Numbered from the stretch's first letter, positions 1-9,865 are shown. The stretch: 34,608 nucleotides of DNA from Diphasiastrum complanatum (GCA_029204225.1 CM055092.1:62958692-62993299); one strand, 5' to 3'. Translations and numbers: made by a program. Notes: a model not told the origin generated them from the letters alone.

Positions 1-569
1 GCCACCTACTATCCAACTTTATGAAAAAACAAGCAAAAATGATGATTTTTGACTATTTTTCGGTTTTTTCATCACAATAAAGTGGAAATTCATGACATAC
101 AACTCTTTCTCTAACACATGCAAACAATTTACAGAATTATAATCATCTAATTGTTCTGATCTTGCTAGATTTTGGTTCTTACTATCTATTTTGTGCCAAA
201 AAACATGAAAAACCCAGCAATTTTGACCAAAACATACCCTATAATCATAAATCATTGGAAAGAACCGGCATGCATAATTCATTTCATCATTAATGAACCC
301 TAAAATGAAAGTACACTTGTTGGACAAAGATTTGATCTACACAAGAAAAATCTCCAAAAAAGCATCACAAATTGGCCTTCAAGGACAATTCTCCATAAAA
401 CCACAAAGAATCCAAAGAGTAATGGATTTTAGCAACATGCAAATTGAAGCCGGGATAGTACACCCACTTGCACCCTTGTTATCCACCTTGTAAGAGAATT
501 CCAATGATCAAATCCAAAATTTTGACAAAAAGTAGCCCTTCTCCAAGTTCTCCAATCTTCGTAAGCCTT
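1..569 (-). other. Internal leader of a minus-strand copia-type element, non-coding as far as seen
   Basis: On the minus strand this lies directly downstream of the primer-binding site at 570-581, where a copia element carries its untranslated leader and then gag. No gag, zinc-knuckle or protease motif is visible. A 102-codon minus-strand open frame at 19-327 has no recognised similarity. The rest of the element would lie left of the window. Assignment rests on position only. Confidence 0.4.
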
Positions 570-581
570 GCTCTGATACCA
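570..581 (-). other. Primer-binding site (initiator tRNA-Met) of a minus-strand LTR element
   Basis: The plus strand reads GCTCTGATACCA, so the minus strand reads TGGTATCAGAGC, the usual complement of the 3' end of initiator tRNA-Met used by plant Ty1/copia elements. It lies one base inside the LTR end CCTACA at 583, as expected. Confidence 0.75.
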
Positions 582-582
582 A

Positions 583-1109
583 TGTAGGGGAAACTCCCTA
601 AGATCCTGCTTACAAGACAAAACACAATGGAAAACACATTGTGGAGCAACCACCCAACCAAGTAGAAGTAACCAATCAACTCTAGAAGCTTCACCCCCAA
701 GCCAAGGAATAAGAAGCATGAAGGTAGAGTGAAACCCTGGCAATGAATCAATGAACACAATGAGGAGTAGGGCGAGTTTGGCCTCAATATATAGAGCCAA
801 AAGCAACCTCGGCACATAGCCATGCATAGCCCTAAGTTCCCTATACATAGATTCATCTAGAATAGAGTCGTAAACATGGACCAACTATTCATAGAATTGC
901 TATTGATAACTCTACACATGCATACACTGTCTCATACCTTGTCTAAACTCCATTTAAAATGTTTTGGGCCTCACAAGGATACTAGTTACTTTCGGGTCAC
1001 ATCCAGTATGACGTGGCATAACTAACAACTTGATTTACTGGAGTACCGTCTATCCAAGACTAGGAGTATACTGAATACTCTCAGAGGGTACACTGTGGTC
1101 ATGCTGACA
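583..1109 (-). repeat. LTR of a minus-strand copia-type element (5' LTR relative to its own direction)
   Basis: The inner end is fixed by the adjacent primer-binding site; on the plus strand the LTR starts TGTAGGGG. The outer end is proposed at 1109, where minus-strand reading gives TGTCAGCATGAC, so the LTR would run TGT...ACA over about 527 bp. A minus-strand TATATATT lies near 785-795, at a sensible place for the LTR promoter. The inner boundary is solid. The outer boundary is a best guess because no second LTR or target duplication is available. Confidence 0.55.
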
Positions 1110-1639
1110 AATATTTGTTAAGGCTTTCTAGAGACAAGCCTCACCAATAAGAAATTCTTCATCTTCCTCATAATCCACATTAGACACTAAGTCATCAACC
1201 TCAAAATCAAATTTAGTCCACATTAATAGTAATTTTGATATGGAGGGAAACTAAGCTCATTAATGATGCATGGACCTACTATAAATAGATGTAAACTCAT
1301 GGGAGATACAGATTCTTCTCTCTCTCATCTCATTTCATGCTTATACATGAGTTCTCTTGGGTTCATCTATCCATTGGTGCACTATATTGATGATATCTTG
1401 CACTTTTGTGTGTAGAATGCTCATATTTTGCTATATTCGGATCCACACGTGTGACATACAGTAACCTACTATTTTTGTATGGACAACAACTTCATTTTAT
1501 CATAAGTTTGATGTTTGATCAATATCTTATTGAGTTTGAATCTCTTTCATTAAGTAGATGTTGATTTTTTATGTTGCAAATGGTGTAGAGTTGTTGTCTT
1601 TCATACCAAAGATCAATAGGTGATTTTGGATCTTAGTGA
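1110..1639. other. Gene-free stretch with a TATA-like box and a CACACGTGTG palindrome
   Basis: No coding sequence was recognised. A TATAAATA lies at 1280-1287 followed by a CT-rich tract, which resembles an LTR or promoter fragment. The 10-bp palindrome CACACGTGTG (G-box core CACGTG) is at 1444-1453; the same word occurs in the LTRs of the intact element nearby. The stretch may be residual copia sequence. Confidence 0.35.
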
Positions 1640-2017
1640 TTCACAAAATCTTCAAATGGTATTCCTTCATCATTATTACTTTGTATGTTGATGGTACTTT
1701 ACTGTTCAGTAATAATCTAAATTTGTTGAAGGATACCAAATGCATGTTAGCACAGGAATACAAGATGACAGATATGGGTCCCGCACACTACTGTCTCAAA
1801 ATTCAGATTTTTCGAATTCGACCCAGTAGGCAGCCAACAAAGATACCTCACCAATGTGTTGGAAAAGTATGAAATGGTCGAGTGCGAACCGAGCCACTTT
1901 CCACTCGACCCTGATTTGAAGCTGTCAAAGGAGCAATGTCCAAAATCCAAGTTAGAGAAGGAGAAAATGAAGCAATATTCATTTCACTCCATAATCAGAT
2001 CATTGATGTATGTTATG
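1640..2017 (+). pseudogene. Old copia reverse transcriptase relic, left half (interrupted by the younger element)
   Basis: Translation gives the C-terminal part of a Ty1/copia reverse transcriptase: a degraded catalytic box (YVDG instead of YVDD, near 1684-1695), then the segment leading to the SLMY motif at about 2001-2017. Frame changes occur near 1850. The fragment ends exactly at the target duplication TTATG (2013-2017) of the intact element. The same reading frame resumes at 8238 with a TRPDLAYSIN-type motif that follows SLMY in copia Pol. Everything upstream of the RT core is missing. The D-to-G change and frameshift mean it cannot encode active enzyme. Confidence 0.8.
2013..2017. repeat. 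Target-site duplication TTATG, left copy
   Basis: TTATG immediately precedes the 5' LTR and is repeated at 8233-8237 immediately after the 3' LTR. Five bases is the normal copia integration footprint. Confidence 0.95.
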
Positions 2018-2744
2018 TGTGAAGAATTGAAAAAGATTATCTATGTTAGATATAGGGGTCTTATGTTTTTTACATCAAGCATCTAGGTGTAGGATGTTGA
2101 TAGGAATAAATTTGGCATAGATGGCAAATTATGCATTTCCACTTGTAATGCCACTATTGAGCCAAAATAGAGTAAGAGGCTAAACACTTGCCAATTAGAG
2201 TGTAGACAAGTGTTTGATGAATTCCAAGAGGTCCAATAGGATTTAGAGGTGGAACCTTGTGAGGTCCAATAGGAAATTGAGGTGTGCTTGAATATAGTCG
2301 AATAGAATTAAGAGGTGCATAGATCAATGATCCAATAGGATCAAGAGGTGACAAAATATGGTCCAATCATAGTTAAGCATAGTGGTAGCTCGTGGACCTA
2401 CTAAGTATCATTGTACTCCTCATTTTTAAGCCAATTGATTTGGTGATTTCATGGATTTTGTGAGTTATTGGATTTCTAGCTTTCTCTCTCTACTTGAGAG
2501 CTCATGATGCATTTTCTCTCTCTACCCGAGGAGAGCAGCTTGTTTTTACTTAGATTATTTTTTGAATACTTCCCACACGTGTGAGTGAGAGTTGGAAGTG
2601 ATTGAATGCATGTAGTAGTGTGTTTTTGCCATAGGATTCAAGATTGATCTTGAATCTCAATCTAGTCTTGATCTTGGTGCATCTACACACCTTAGGAGAT
2701 CACAAGTACATGTAGTGGACAGTCCACACGTGTGAAATTCAACA
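2018..2744 (+). repeat. 5' LTR of the intact copia element
   Basis: It starts TGTGAAGAATTG and ends ATTCAACA, abutting the primer site. The left half carries repeated TCCAATAGG words (CCAAT at 2233, 2276, 2332, 2363; a fifth is mutated near 2298). The right half has two CTCTCTCTAC tracts and two CACACGTGTG palindromes (2574-2583, 2725-2734). No convincing TATA box was found. Its partner is 7507-8232. Confidence 0.96.
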
Positions 2745-2756
2745 TGGTATCAGAGC
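2745..2756 (+). other. Primer-binding site (initiator tRNA-Met)
   Basis: TGGTATCAGAGC directly follows the LTR end CA with no spacer. It matches the complement of plant initiator tRNA-Met and primes minus-strand DNA synthesis in copia elements. Confidence 0.93.
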
Positions 2757-3501
2757 CTACCTAAGGTTACCATGCATTTTGATCCATCTAAGTGAAAAAA
2801 ATTTCATCAATCTTGAGCTAGAAGTTGTCAAGGCCAATTTTCCTAGCTATCTTGTTCAATCTTGGATCAAAAGAGATCAAAAGGACATTGATTGGGTCTG
2901 ACCTGGTACTGTACGAAATCAGGTGTTCAGACACGTGTGAGGAACATCCAATTTCAGTTTGGAAGTTCTCTCTCATGTTTGATCCATTTATCTTGCTTGA
3001 TAGCTTGTTTTGAAGCTATTTTTGTCTAGTTTCTATTGCAATCAGTTTCATTCCATTTGGTTGAGCCAATCAAAAGTTATAAGATTTTGAAGAGGGTTAG
3101 GTAGGGCACCTAGACCTGGGTGGACACATTTGGTTTGGTCAAGAGATTGCTTGGTTGATCCAAAATCACAGTTGTATGCTTGCCAATCTCATCTATATGT
3201 GATCTAGGCACTGTTTTGAGATCTTAGCCATTTTGTTTCATGCAATATCATTGTATTTGAGTCAAATTTGGTTTCTTAGTGTATTTCACACGTGCTAAGA
3301 GTGTTAGATCCTAAATTTGCCTATACTCCATCATTTGATGTGAAATAGATCTTGTTTTAGAGAGATTTGAGTAGCTAGTGAGAATCAATTCACAAATTGT
3401 TGCAAGATCTTTCATAGGAGGAGATAGTACTCAATTATTGGATCCTATTGAAAGTGTGTAACAACATTTATTGTTCATCATTTGAGTTTTCTTCACTTCA
3501 A
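2757..3501 (+). other. Untranslated leader of the intact copia element
   Basis: About 745 nt between the primer site and the first ATG of gag-pol hold no recognisable coding region. An ACACGTGT palindrome is at 2931-2938. The packaging signal is expected here by family knowledge but cannot be pinpointed. Confidence 0.6.
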
Positions 3502-6500
3502 ATGTCTTCAATGGGTTCATCCTTGTTGGAACCAAGTGAAAGATTGACCACTTCAAATTATTCAATTTGGAAAATGAGGATGGAGTCCATCTTGATCCTT
3601 CAAGACGTGATGGACATAGTTCTTGGCCTTGAAGAAGAACCACAAGTTCCTCAAGAGGTTCAAAAATACAAAAAGAGAGCTAGGATGGCTCTCCACTACA
3701 TTAAGATGAATGTCTCTAATGAGATATTGAGGGAGATAGGTACTTGTACAACAGCCAAAGAAGCTTGGGATTGTCTCAAGACTATCTATGAGGCTAAGAA
3801 TACCTCTAGGCTTCTCACTCTTAGGAATCAAATCTTTCAAAGTAGCCAAAAGAGTGATGAGAGTGCATCTAGTTATGTTTTGAGAGTAAAAGATATTCAT
3901 AGAGAGCTTGCTTGCATTGGTGATTCCATCAATCAAAATGAGCTAGTTCAAGTCATTCTCAATGGCTTGAGAAGTGATTTTGATAACCTTGTCCAATTCT
4001 ATGCCATTAAGGAGGAGCTACCAAGTTTGGAGGCTCTCCAAAGTGTGCTAATTTCAGAAGAATCAAGACAAGAGTACAAGCTCTTGAGGATGGACAAGCT
4101 TTCTCTCACTCATAATGATGGCAAAGCTCTCTTTGCCAAGGATAAGCACAAAGGGAGGAGCAAGAACCAACATCAACAATCCTCAAGCAAGGACAAAGTC
4201 AAATCCAAAGACAAAGATGAGGAGGAAGATGATTCCTCTAATGCTTCATCATCCAAGCTCAAGAAGAAGAAGATCAAGTGCTTTTATTGTGGCAAGAAAG
4301 GTCATTATGCCACCAATTGCTTCAAAAAGAAGAATCAACTCAAGCAAGCCAATATTACCAATGAGAAGGAAGACACTATTGCAAGTGATGGAGAGGGATC
4401 TCTTATGGTCTCTAGTTTCTCATCTACTCCTTTCAAGAAGGACGACCTATGGTATATTGATAGTGGAGCCTCTTCACATATGTGTAGCTCCAAGGACTCT
4501 TTCTCTTCTATTTCACCTTATGATGGAGTCAAGAAATCAATATACACTGCAAATGATTTTGAATGTCCTATTGAAGGCATAGGGAACATTCCCTTGAAGC
4601 TTGCATCCTCTAAAGTTCTTTCTCTCTCTAGAGTTCTTTATGTACCTAAGCTTACCAAGAATCTTATTAGTGTTGGCCAATTGCTTGATAATGGCCTTGA
4701 TGTAAAATTCAATGTTGATACTTGCACTATCAAGAAGAATGATGAGATACTTGCATTAGGATCTAGATTTGGTGGCATCTATAAACTAGATCCAAATGAG
4801 TATGTGAATGCTTGTAATGTTGCTCTTGTGAACAAGCTCTCTATGGAGGAATTATGGCATATGAGGTTGGGACATCCCAACTACAAATCCATGCTCTCTA
4901 TGATCAAAGAATCCAAAGCTATTGGCTTGCCAAAGTCATTCTCCAAGAAGATCAAGCCTTGTGAGGCTTGTGCTATTGCTAAATCTCACAAAAAGCCATT
5001 TACAAGATCTTCTATCAAAAGCAAGTATCCTTTGGAGTTAATCCACTCGGATGTGCATTTCTCATCAACTACAAGCAAGGGAGGAGCCACTTGTTTTGTT
5101 ACTTTCATTGATGATTACACAAGATTCACTTGGATATATCTTCTTGCTTCAAAATCTATGGTGTTTGATCATTTCCTTATTTTCAAAGCTTATGTAGAGA
5201 AGCAATTCTCATTCAAGATTAAAGCTCTTAGAAGTGATGGAGGTGGTGAATATATCTCCAATAAATTTCAAGATTTTTGTGAGCTTGAAGGCATTAAAAG
5301 AGAGTTTTCTTGTGCCTACTCTCCATCTCAAAATGGAGTGGCCGAGAGAAAGAATAGATCTCTATGTGAATGTGCAAAATCTATGAGAATTGAGGCATCT
5401 TTGCCCAAAGATTTTTGGGGAGAAGCCATTAATTGTGCAAATTATCTTTGCAATAGGCTCTCACATATAGCTCTTGGAGGAAAGTCACCATATGAAATCT
5501 TATTTTTGAAGAAGCCTAAGGTTGATCACCTTAGAGTTTTTGGATGCTTATGCTTTGTCCATATTCCCTTGGAAACAAGGAAGAAGGAAGATCCTAGTGC
5601 ATGCAAAGGGATCATGGTTGGATACTCATCCACCAAGAAGGCCTATAGAGTCTTTATACTCACTACTTCTCAAGTTATTGAAAGTAGAGATGTTGTCTTT
5701 CATGAAGATCAACACTCATCATTTGAAGAGGCCGAGATCAAGAAATCTATGGATGCATCATCAATTATTGATTTTGAAGACAATCATGATGTGATGGGGT
5801 CGAGATTTGAAGAAGACTCTCCTCAAATTTTTTCACCAAGAAGATCCATGAGAGATAGATCCGAGCCTAAGAGGCTCTCATATGTTGACAAAGGCAAACA
5901 AGTGGATCTTGATTCCACTAATTATGTTTTTTATGTCTCTCATGAAGAGCCAAAGAATGTACAAGAGGCACTCAATACCAAGGAGTGGTATGATGCCATG
6001 AAGCAAGAGTATGATGCATTGATCACCAACAATACTTGGGAGCTTGTGGATCCTCCATCCAACAAGCATGTGATTGGTTGCAAGTGGGTATTTCCGATCA
6101 AGTTCAATCATGATGGCACCATCAACAAGCATAAAGCAAGATTATGTGCCAAAGGATTTGCTCAAATCCATGGTCTTGATTATGAGGAGACCTTTGCACC
6201 CGTTGCAAAGATGGTGACAATAAGAATTCTTATTTCTCTTGCTTGTTTTTTCAAGTGGAAGGTGTTCCAATTAGATGTATCCAATGCTTTTCTAAATGGT
6301 TATCTTGAGGAGAAGATCTATATGGAACAACCTCAAGGATTCATCAAAGATGAGTCCAAAGTGTGCTTGCTCTCCAAAAGTCTTTATGGACTCAAGCAAG
6401 CACCAAGATCATGGTATTCAAGACTTAACTCTTTTCTTATCTCACTAGGATTTACTCTTAGTGACTATGATCCTTCCATGTATCTAAAGTTTGTTGATAG

Positions 6501-7488
6501 CAATATTGTCATTCTTCTAATTTATGTTGATGACATTATTCTTTGTGGAAGTTGTATCAAGCTAGTTGATGAAACCAAGCTAGCACTTGGATGTGAGTTT
6601 AAAATGCAAGATCTAGGAGAGATACATTACATCCTAGGCCTAGAAATTGATTTTTATGAAAATCATGTCTTTATATGCCAATCTAGATATGCTCACTCTA
6701 TGTTGAAAAAATTCCATATGGAAAATTCTAAGAGCATAGATACTCCAATGGAGCAAATTGTAAAAGATCCTAATAAAGGTGATGAAAGATCCTTTGAGGA
6801 CATCACACTTTTTAGGAGTCTTGTAGGCTCCTTGATTTGGCTTACCATTACTAGGCCCGATCTTAGTTTTTGTGTGCACAAATTGAGTCAATTTATGCAA
6901 GATCCTAAGATCCATCATTGGAAGATAGCCAAGAGGATTCTAAGATATGTATCTTCATCTTGTGATTATGGTCTACTCTATAAAAGTGAAGATCTATCCA
7001 TTATTGGCTACTCGGATTCGGACTTTGCAAGTGACAAGATGGATCGAAAGTCTATTAGTGCATACACTATCTTTCTTGGAGGCAATCTAATATCTTGGCT
7101 TTCCAAAAAGCAAGATACTATATCTCTCTCTTCATGTGAGGCCGAGTACAAAGCACTCACTACAACTACCAAAGAAGTGCTTTGGATCAAGAGGTTATTA
7201 ATGGAACTAAAGTGCATCAAGGAGGATGATCTACCAACGATCAAGTGTGATAACATCTCGGCCCAAGCTCTTGCCAATAATCCCATATTTCATGCAAGAA
7301 GCAAGCACATAGAAGTGGCACACCATTTTGTGAGAGAAAAGCTTATTGGAGGAGAAATCTATTTGGAGCATGTCAACTCGTCCTCTTGTATTGCCAATCT
7401 ACTCACCAAGCCTTTGAGCAAAAGTGCTTTCATCAAGCATAGATCTAATCTTGGAGTTATATCAAGATCAATGCTCAAATCTTCATAG
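3502..7488 (+). CDS. Ty1/copia Gag-Pol polyprotein, intact (1328 codons)
   Basis: A single open frame encodes capsid and all replication enzymes. In order: Gag with a UBN2-like region (about 15-200); CCHC zinc knuckle C260-C273 (CX2CX4HX4C); aspartic protease with DSGA at D320; integrase zinc-binding H453/H458/C487/C490; catalytic D517, D579, E615; reverse transcriptase from about W846 with SLYGLKQ and YVDD at 1008-1011; RNase H from about D1172 with the SSCEAEY and SKHIE motifs. The start is the ATG at 3502. The frame is open upstream to a TTG at 3448, but an ATG start leaves the normal MSS...W Gag beginning. Length suits plant copia (about 1300-1400). Gag and Pol share one frame, so the Gag excess must come from processing or splicing. 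No key residue is missing. Confidence 0.96.
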   Translation: MSSMGSSLLEPSERLTTSNYSIWKMRMESILILQDVMDIVLGLEEEPQVPQEVQKYKKRARMALHYIKMNVSNEILREIGTCTTAKEAWDCLKTIYEAKNTSRLLTLRNQIFQSSQKSDESASSYVLRVKDIHRELACIGDSINQNELVQVILNGLRSDFDNLVQFYAIKEELPSLEALQSVLISEESRQEYKLLRMDKLSLTHNDGKALFAKDKHKGRSKNQHQQSSSKDKVKSKDKDEEEDDSSNASSSKLKKKKIKCFYCGKKGHYATNCFKKKNQLKQANITNEKEDTIASDGEGSLMVSSFSSTPFKKDDLWYIDSGASSHMCSSKDSFSSISPYDGVKKSIYTANDFECPIEGIGNIPLKLASSKVLSLSRVLYVPKLTKNLISVGQLLDNGLDVKFNVDTCTIKKNDEILALGSRFGGIYKLDPNEYVNACNVALVNKLSMEELWHMRLGHPNYKSMLSMIKESKAIGLPKSFSKKIKPCEACAIAKSHKKPFTRSSIKSKYPLELIHSDVHFSSTTSKGGATCFVTFIDDYTRFTWIYLLASKSMVFDHFLIFKAYVEKQFSFKIKALRSDGGGEYISNKFQDFCELEGIKREFSCAYSPSQNGVAERKNRSLCECAKSMRIEASLPKDFWGEAINCANYLCNRLSHIALGGKSPYEILFLKKPKVDHLRVFGCLCFVHIPLETRKKEDPSACKGIMVGYSSTKKAYRVFILTTSQVIESRDVVFHEDQHSSFEEAEIKKSMDASSIIDFEDNHDVMGSRFEEDSPQIFSPRRSMRDRSEPKRLSYVDKGKQVDLDSTNYVFYVSHEEPKNVQEALNTKEWYDAMKQEYDALITNNTWELVDPPSNKHVIGCKWVFPIKFNHDGTINKHKARLCAKGFAQIHGLDYEETFAPVAKMVTIRILISLACFFKWKVFQLDVSNAFLNGYLEEKIYMEQPQGFIKDESKVCLLSKSLYGLKQAPRSWYSRLNSFLISLGFTLSDYDPSMYLKFVDSNIVILLIYVDDIILCGSCIKLVDETKLALGCEFKMQDLGEIHYILGLEIDFYENHVFICQSRYAHSMLKKFHMENSKSIDTPMEQIVKDPNKGDERSFEDITLFRSLVGSLIWLTITRPDLSFCVHKLSQFMQDPKIHHWKIAKRILRYVSSSCDYGLLYKSEDLSIIGYSDSDFASDKMDRKSISAYTIFLGGNLISWLSKKQDTISLSSCEAEYKALTTTTKEVLWIKRLLMELKCIKEDDLPTIKCDNISAQALANNPIFHARSKHIEVAHHFVREKLIGGEIYLEHVNSSSCIANLLTKPLSKSAFIKHRSNLGVISRSMLKSS

Positions 7489-7497
7489 ATAATTTTT

Positions 7498-7506
7498 TAG
7501 GAGGAG
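7498..7506 (+). other. Polypurine tract of the intact copia element
   Basis: TAGGAGGAG directly precedes the 3' LTR, following a T-run, and starts 10 nt after the gag-pol stop. This is the expected plus-strand primer. Confidence 0.85.
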
Positions 7507-8232
7507 TGTGAAGAATTGAAAAAGATTATCTATCTTAGATATAGGGGTCTTATGTTTTTTACATCAAGCATCTAGGTGTAGGATGTTGATAGGAATAAAT
7601 TTGGCATAGATGGCAAATTATGCATTTCCACTTGTAATGCCACTATTGAGCCAAAATAGAGTAAGAGGCTAAACACTTGCCAATTAGAGTGTAGACAAGT
7701 GTTTGATGAATTCCAAGAGGTCCAATAGGATTTAGAGGTGGAACCTTGTGAGGTCCAATAGGAAATTGAGGTGTGCTTGAATATAGTCCAATAGAATTAA
7801 GAGTTGCATAGATCAATGATCCAATAGGATCAAGAGGTGAAAAAATATGGTCCAATCATAGTTAAGCATAGTGGTAGCTCGTGGACCTACTAGTATCATT
7901 GTACTCCTCATTTTGAAGCCAATTGATTTGGTGAATTCATGGATTTTGTGAGTTATTGGATTTCTAGCTTTCTCTCTCTACCCGAGAGCTCATGATGCAT
8001 TTTCTCTCTCTACTTGAGGAGAGCAGCTTGTTTTTACTTAGATTATTTTCTTAATACTTCCCACACGTGTGAGTGAGAGTTGGAAGTGATTGAATGCATG
8101 TAGTAGTGTGTTTTTTCCATAGGATTCAAGATTGATCTTGAATCTCAATCTAGTCTTGATCTTGGTGCATCTACACACCTTAGGAGATCACAAGTACATG
8201 TAGTGGACAGTCCACACGTGTGAAATTCAACA
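7507..8232 (+). repeat. 3' LTR of the intact copia element
   Basis: It starts TGTGAAGAATTG and ends ATTCAACA. It aligns end to end with 2018-2744 with 13 substitutions and one single-base gap. All five TCCAATAG words are intact here. CACACGTGTG palindromes are at 8062-8071 and 8213-8222. Confidence 0.96.
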
Positions 8233-8237
8233 TTATG
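8233..8237. repeat. Target-site duplication TTATG, right copy
   Basis: Identical to 2013-2017. The host reading frame of the older copia RT continues across the pair once the insert and one copy are removed. Confidence 0.95.
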
Positions 8238-8892
8238 CTCTACACTCGACCCGACCTTGCTTACTCAATCAACTCTCTCACTCATTTTCTTTTTAATCCA
8301 GGTCCAGTCCATTGGAAGGCTCTCACGAAAGTTATGAAATATGTCTAAGCTACAAAACACCTCAGCATTCGCTATGGAGACAGCCAATCTGCCAACATTC
8401 TAGAGTGCTACATAGATGCAGATTGGGCAAGAGATATCGATACAAGAAAATCAGCCTCTAGATTTGTGTTCATGTTTAATCAAAACCCAATTTCATGGAA
8501 AAGCCAAAAACAGACCTTAGTAGCATTATCCTCCACAGAATCAAAATACATAGCTGCCACAAATGCTACCAAGGAGGCAATTTGGCTGAGAAACCTGCTT
8601 GTAGATATCGAAATTATCCAGTCACATCCAACGACCCTCTACTGTGACAATCAAAGTGCCATTGCACTATCTCTAAATTCGAGATTCCACTCTCAAAGTA
8701 AGCATATCGAAATTCAATATCACTATATTTGAGAGACAATGCAAAGCAAGAAAATTTCTTTGGTTTATTGTAGAATAGAGTTACAGGCAGCAGATTACTT
8801 CACCAAACCTTTAACAAAGGAGCATCATCTTAGATTTGACAACCTACTAAATCTAAAGATAAAAAAATTTCAAGATCCACATTAAGGGGGAG
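8238..8892 (+). pseudogene. Old copia RNase H relic, right half
   Basis: This continues the old element broken at 2017. The RT tail (TRPDLAYSIN, VHWKAL) is followed by RNase H with a DADWARD motif near 8416, LSSTESKY near 8530, YCDNQSA near 8641 and SKHIEI near 8700, then the ADYFTKPL tail near 8790. In-frame stops occur near 8346 (TAA) and 8731 (TGA). It ends in a polypurine tract AAGGGGGAG (8884-8892) before its LTR. Typical of the C-terminal third of copia Pol; not functional. Confidence 0.85.
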
Positions 8893-9528
8893 TGTTGGAA
8901 TTCCATGCTCAATCCCAATTCCATTAGGTAATGAACATCCTAGAAAATTCTTGTTTATATCTATCCTCGAGAATAACAAGAAGAAGGAAGGAAGAAGGCT
9001 CGAATTTTTGTACAAAAGATCGAAAAATTCAGAATCGAATTTTTCCAACCCAAGTCTTTTTTGAACCAATGTTAATCCTATCAAAGAGTGATTTTCCAAC
9101 CTTAAATCAAATCTCATCAAGGCAAAAAATATCCGGGCATCTTCGACCCTGGATCGGATCGGGTCTAATTCATTTGGGAGTGTTCGACTCTGTGGATCGG
9201 GTCTAACTGGTTCACAGTGTATAAATCCGAACCTTTGTATAAATACGACCCTTTGTATAAATACAACCCTTTGTATATTTTTCGATACTATTAACTAGAA
9301 AATTCGACCCACAAACTGTTAAATAATGACTACCTTCTATGGGACTATAAGTAGAGTTCCTCAAGCTTTCAATGCACTGATTATCTGACATCCAGTGGAG
9401 TCAACGCCCTAACAAGCATCATTTGTAACAATGTACATGGATTATTCTGTGACGATGATCAGTGGCTAAGTAGGTTTTAGATTCAGTTAGTTAGCATTCC
9501 AATATTTCAGAATTCCAGAATTCCATCA
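8893..9528 (+). repeat. 3' LTR of the old, interrupted copia element
   Basis: It begins TGTTGGAATTCC just after the polypurine tract and ends near GAATTCCATCA. The GGAATTCC words at both ends support these boundaries. It contains an unusual run of TATA-containing 18-bp repeats (9219-9280). No 5' LTR partner lies in the window, so the right boundary is approximate. Confidence 0.7.
9219..9280 (+). promoter_or_regulatory. Tandem 18-bp repeat carrying three TATAAAT boxes
   Basis: GTATAAAT recurs at 9219, 9237 and 9255, and GTATAT at 9273, exactly 18 bp apart, each followed by an ACCCTTT-like spacer. In an LTR this is where a core promoter would lie. Use as a promoter is inferred. Confidence 0.7.
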
Positions 9529-9767
9529 ACGAACTTAGCTAAAGTCTTGTTTTGAGCGACCACTAATTTGTGCCCAACTTCATGCATTGTACTCACGTTT
9601 TTGATATCTAATCCAAGTGCATCGTTCCACTACTATTTTGTTCTATTGCGCATTGTATTACTCGATTCATCTTGAACTCTCTTCTTGCTAGTAACTACCG
9701 CACTTTCGATCCATTAAACACCTGCCCTGAAGACGATGATTTAGCACAAGGACACACAAATATTTCT
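9529..9767. other. Gene-free stretch right of the old LTR
   Basis: No coding similarity, LTR partner or RNA gene was recognised. It leads into the simple-sequence repeats. Confidence 0.4.
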
Positions 9768-9788
9768 TGTGTGTGTGTGTGTGTGTGT
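9768..9788. repeat. (TG)n microsatellite
   Basis: About 10 TG units, directly followed by GTTT and then the long GA tract. Confidence 0.95.
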
Positions 9789-9789
9789 T

Positions 9790-9792
<3 letters not shown>

Positions 9793-9862
<70 letters not shown>
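9793..9862. repeat. (GA)35 microsatellite
   Basis: Seventy bases of uninterrupted GA. Apparent Ser-Leu-rich frames on the minus strand are artefacts of this repeat. Confidence 0.97.

Positions 9863-9865
<3 letters not shown>

Larger units (their letters stand above)
2018..8232 (+). mobile_element. Complete Ty1/copia LTR retrotransposon, structurally intact
   Basis: The 6215-bp element has every expected part in order: 727-bp 5' LTR (TG...CA), tRNA-Met primer site directly after it, about 745-nt leader, single uninterrupted gag-pol frame, polypurine tract, and 726-bp 3' LTR. A perfect 5-bp TTATG target duplication flanks it. The LTRs differ by 13 substitutions and one 1-bp indel (about 1.8%), so insertion is recent compared with every other element here. 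It sits inside the reverse transcriptase region of an older copia element in the same orientation, and excision in silico restores that host frame. With intact catalytic motifs and both LTRs it could be autonomous; activity is not shown by sequence. Confidence 0.97.

Noticed and set aside
429-884. 151-codon minus-strand frame
   Set aside because: It crosses the primer-binding site and LTR end of a minus-strand element, with no family similarity.
2154-2366. 70-codon minus-strand frame, with an almost identical copy at 7643-7855
   Set aside because: Both lie at the same place in the two LTRs; duplication reflects LTR identity, not a conserved protein.
3448-3501. N-terminal extension of Gag-Pol from a TTG at 3448
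   Set aside because: There is no ATG in this extension; the ATG at 3502 gives the usual copia Gag start.
4115-4582. 155-codon plus-strand frame in another phase
   Set aside because: Shadow of the lysine-rich zinc-knuckle region of the intact gag-pol.
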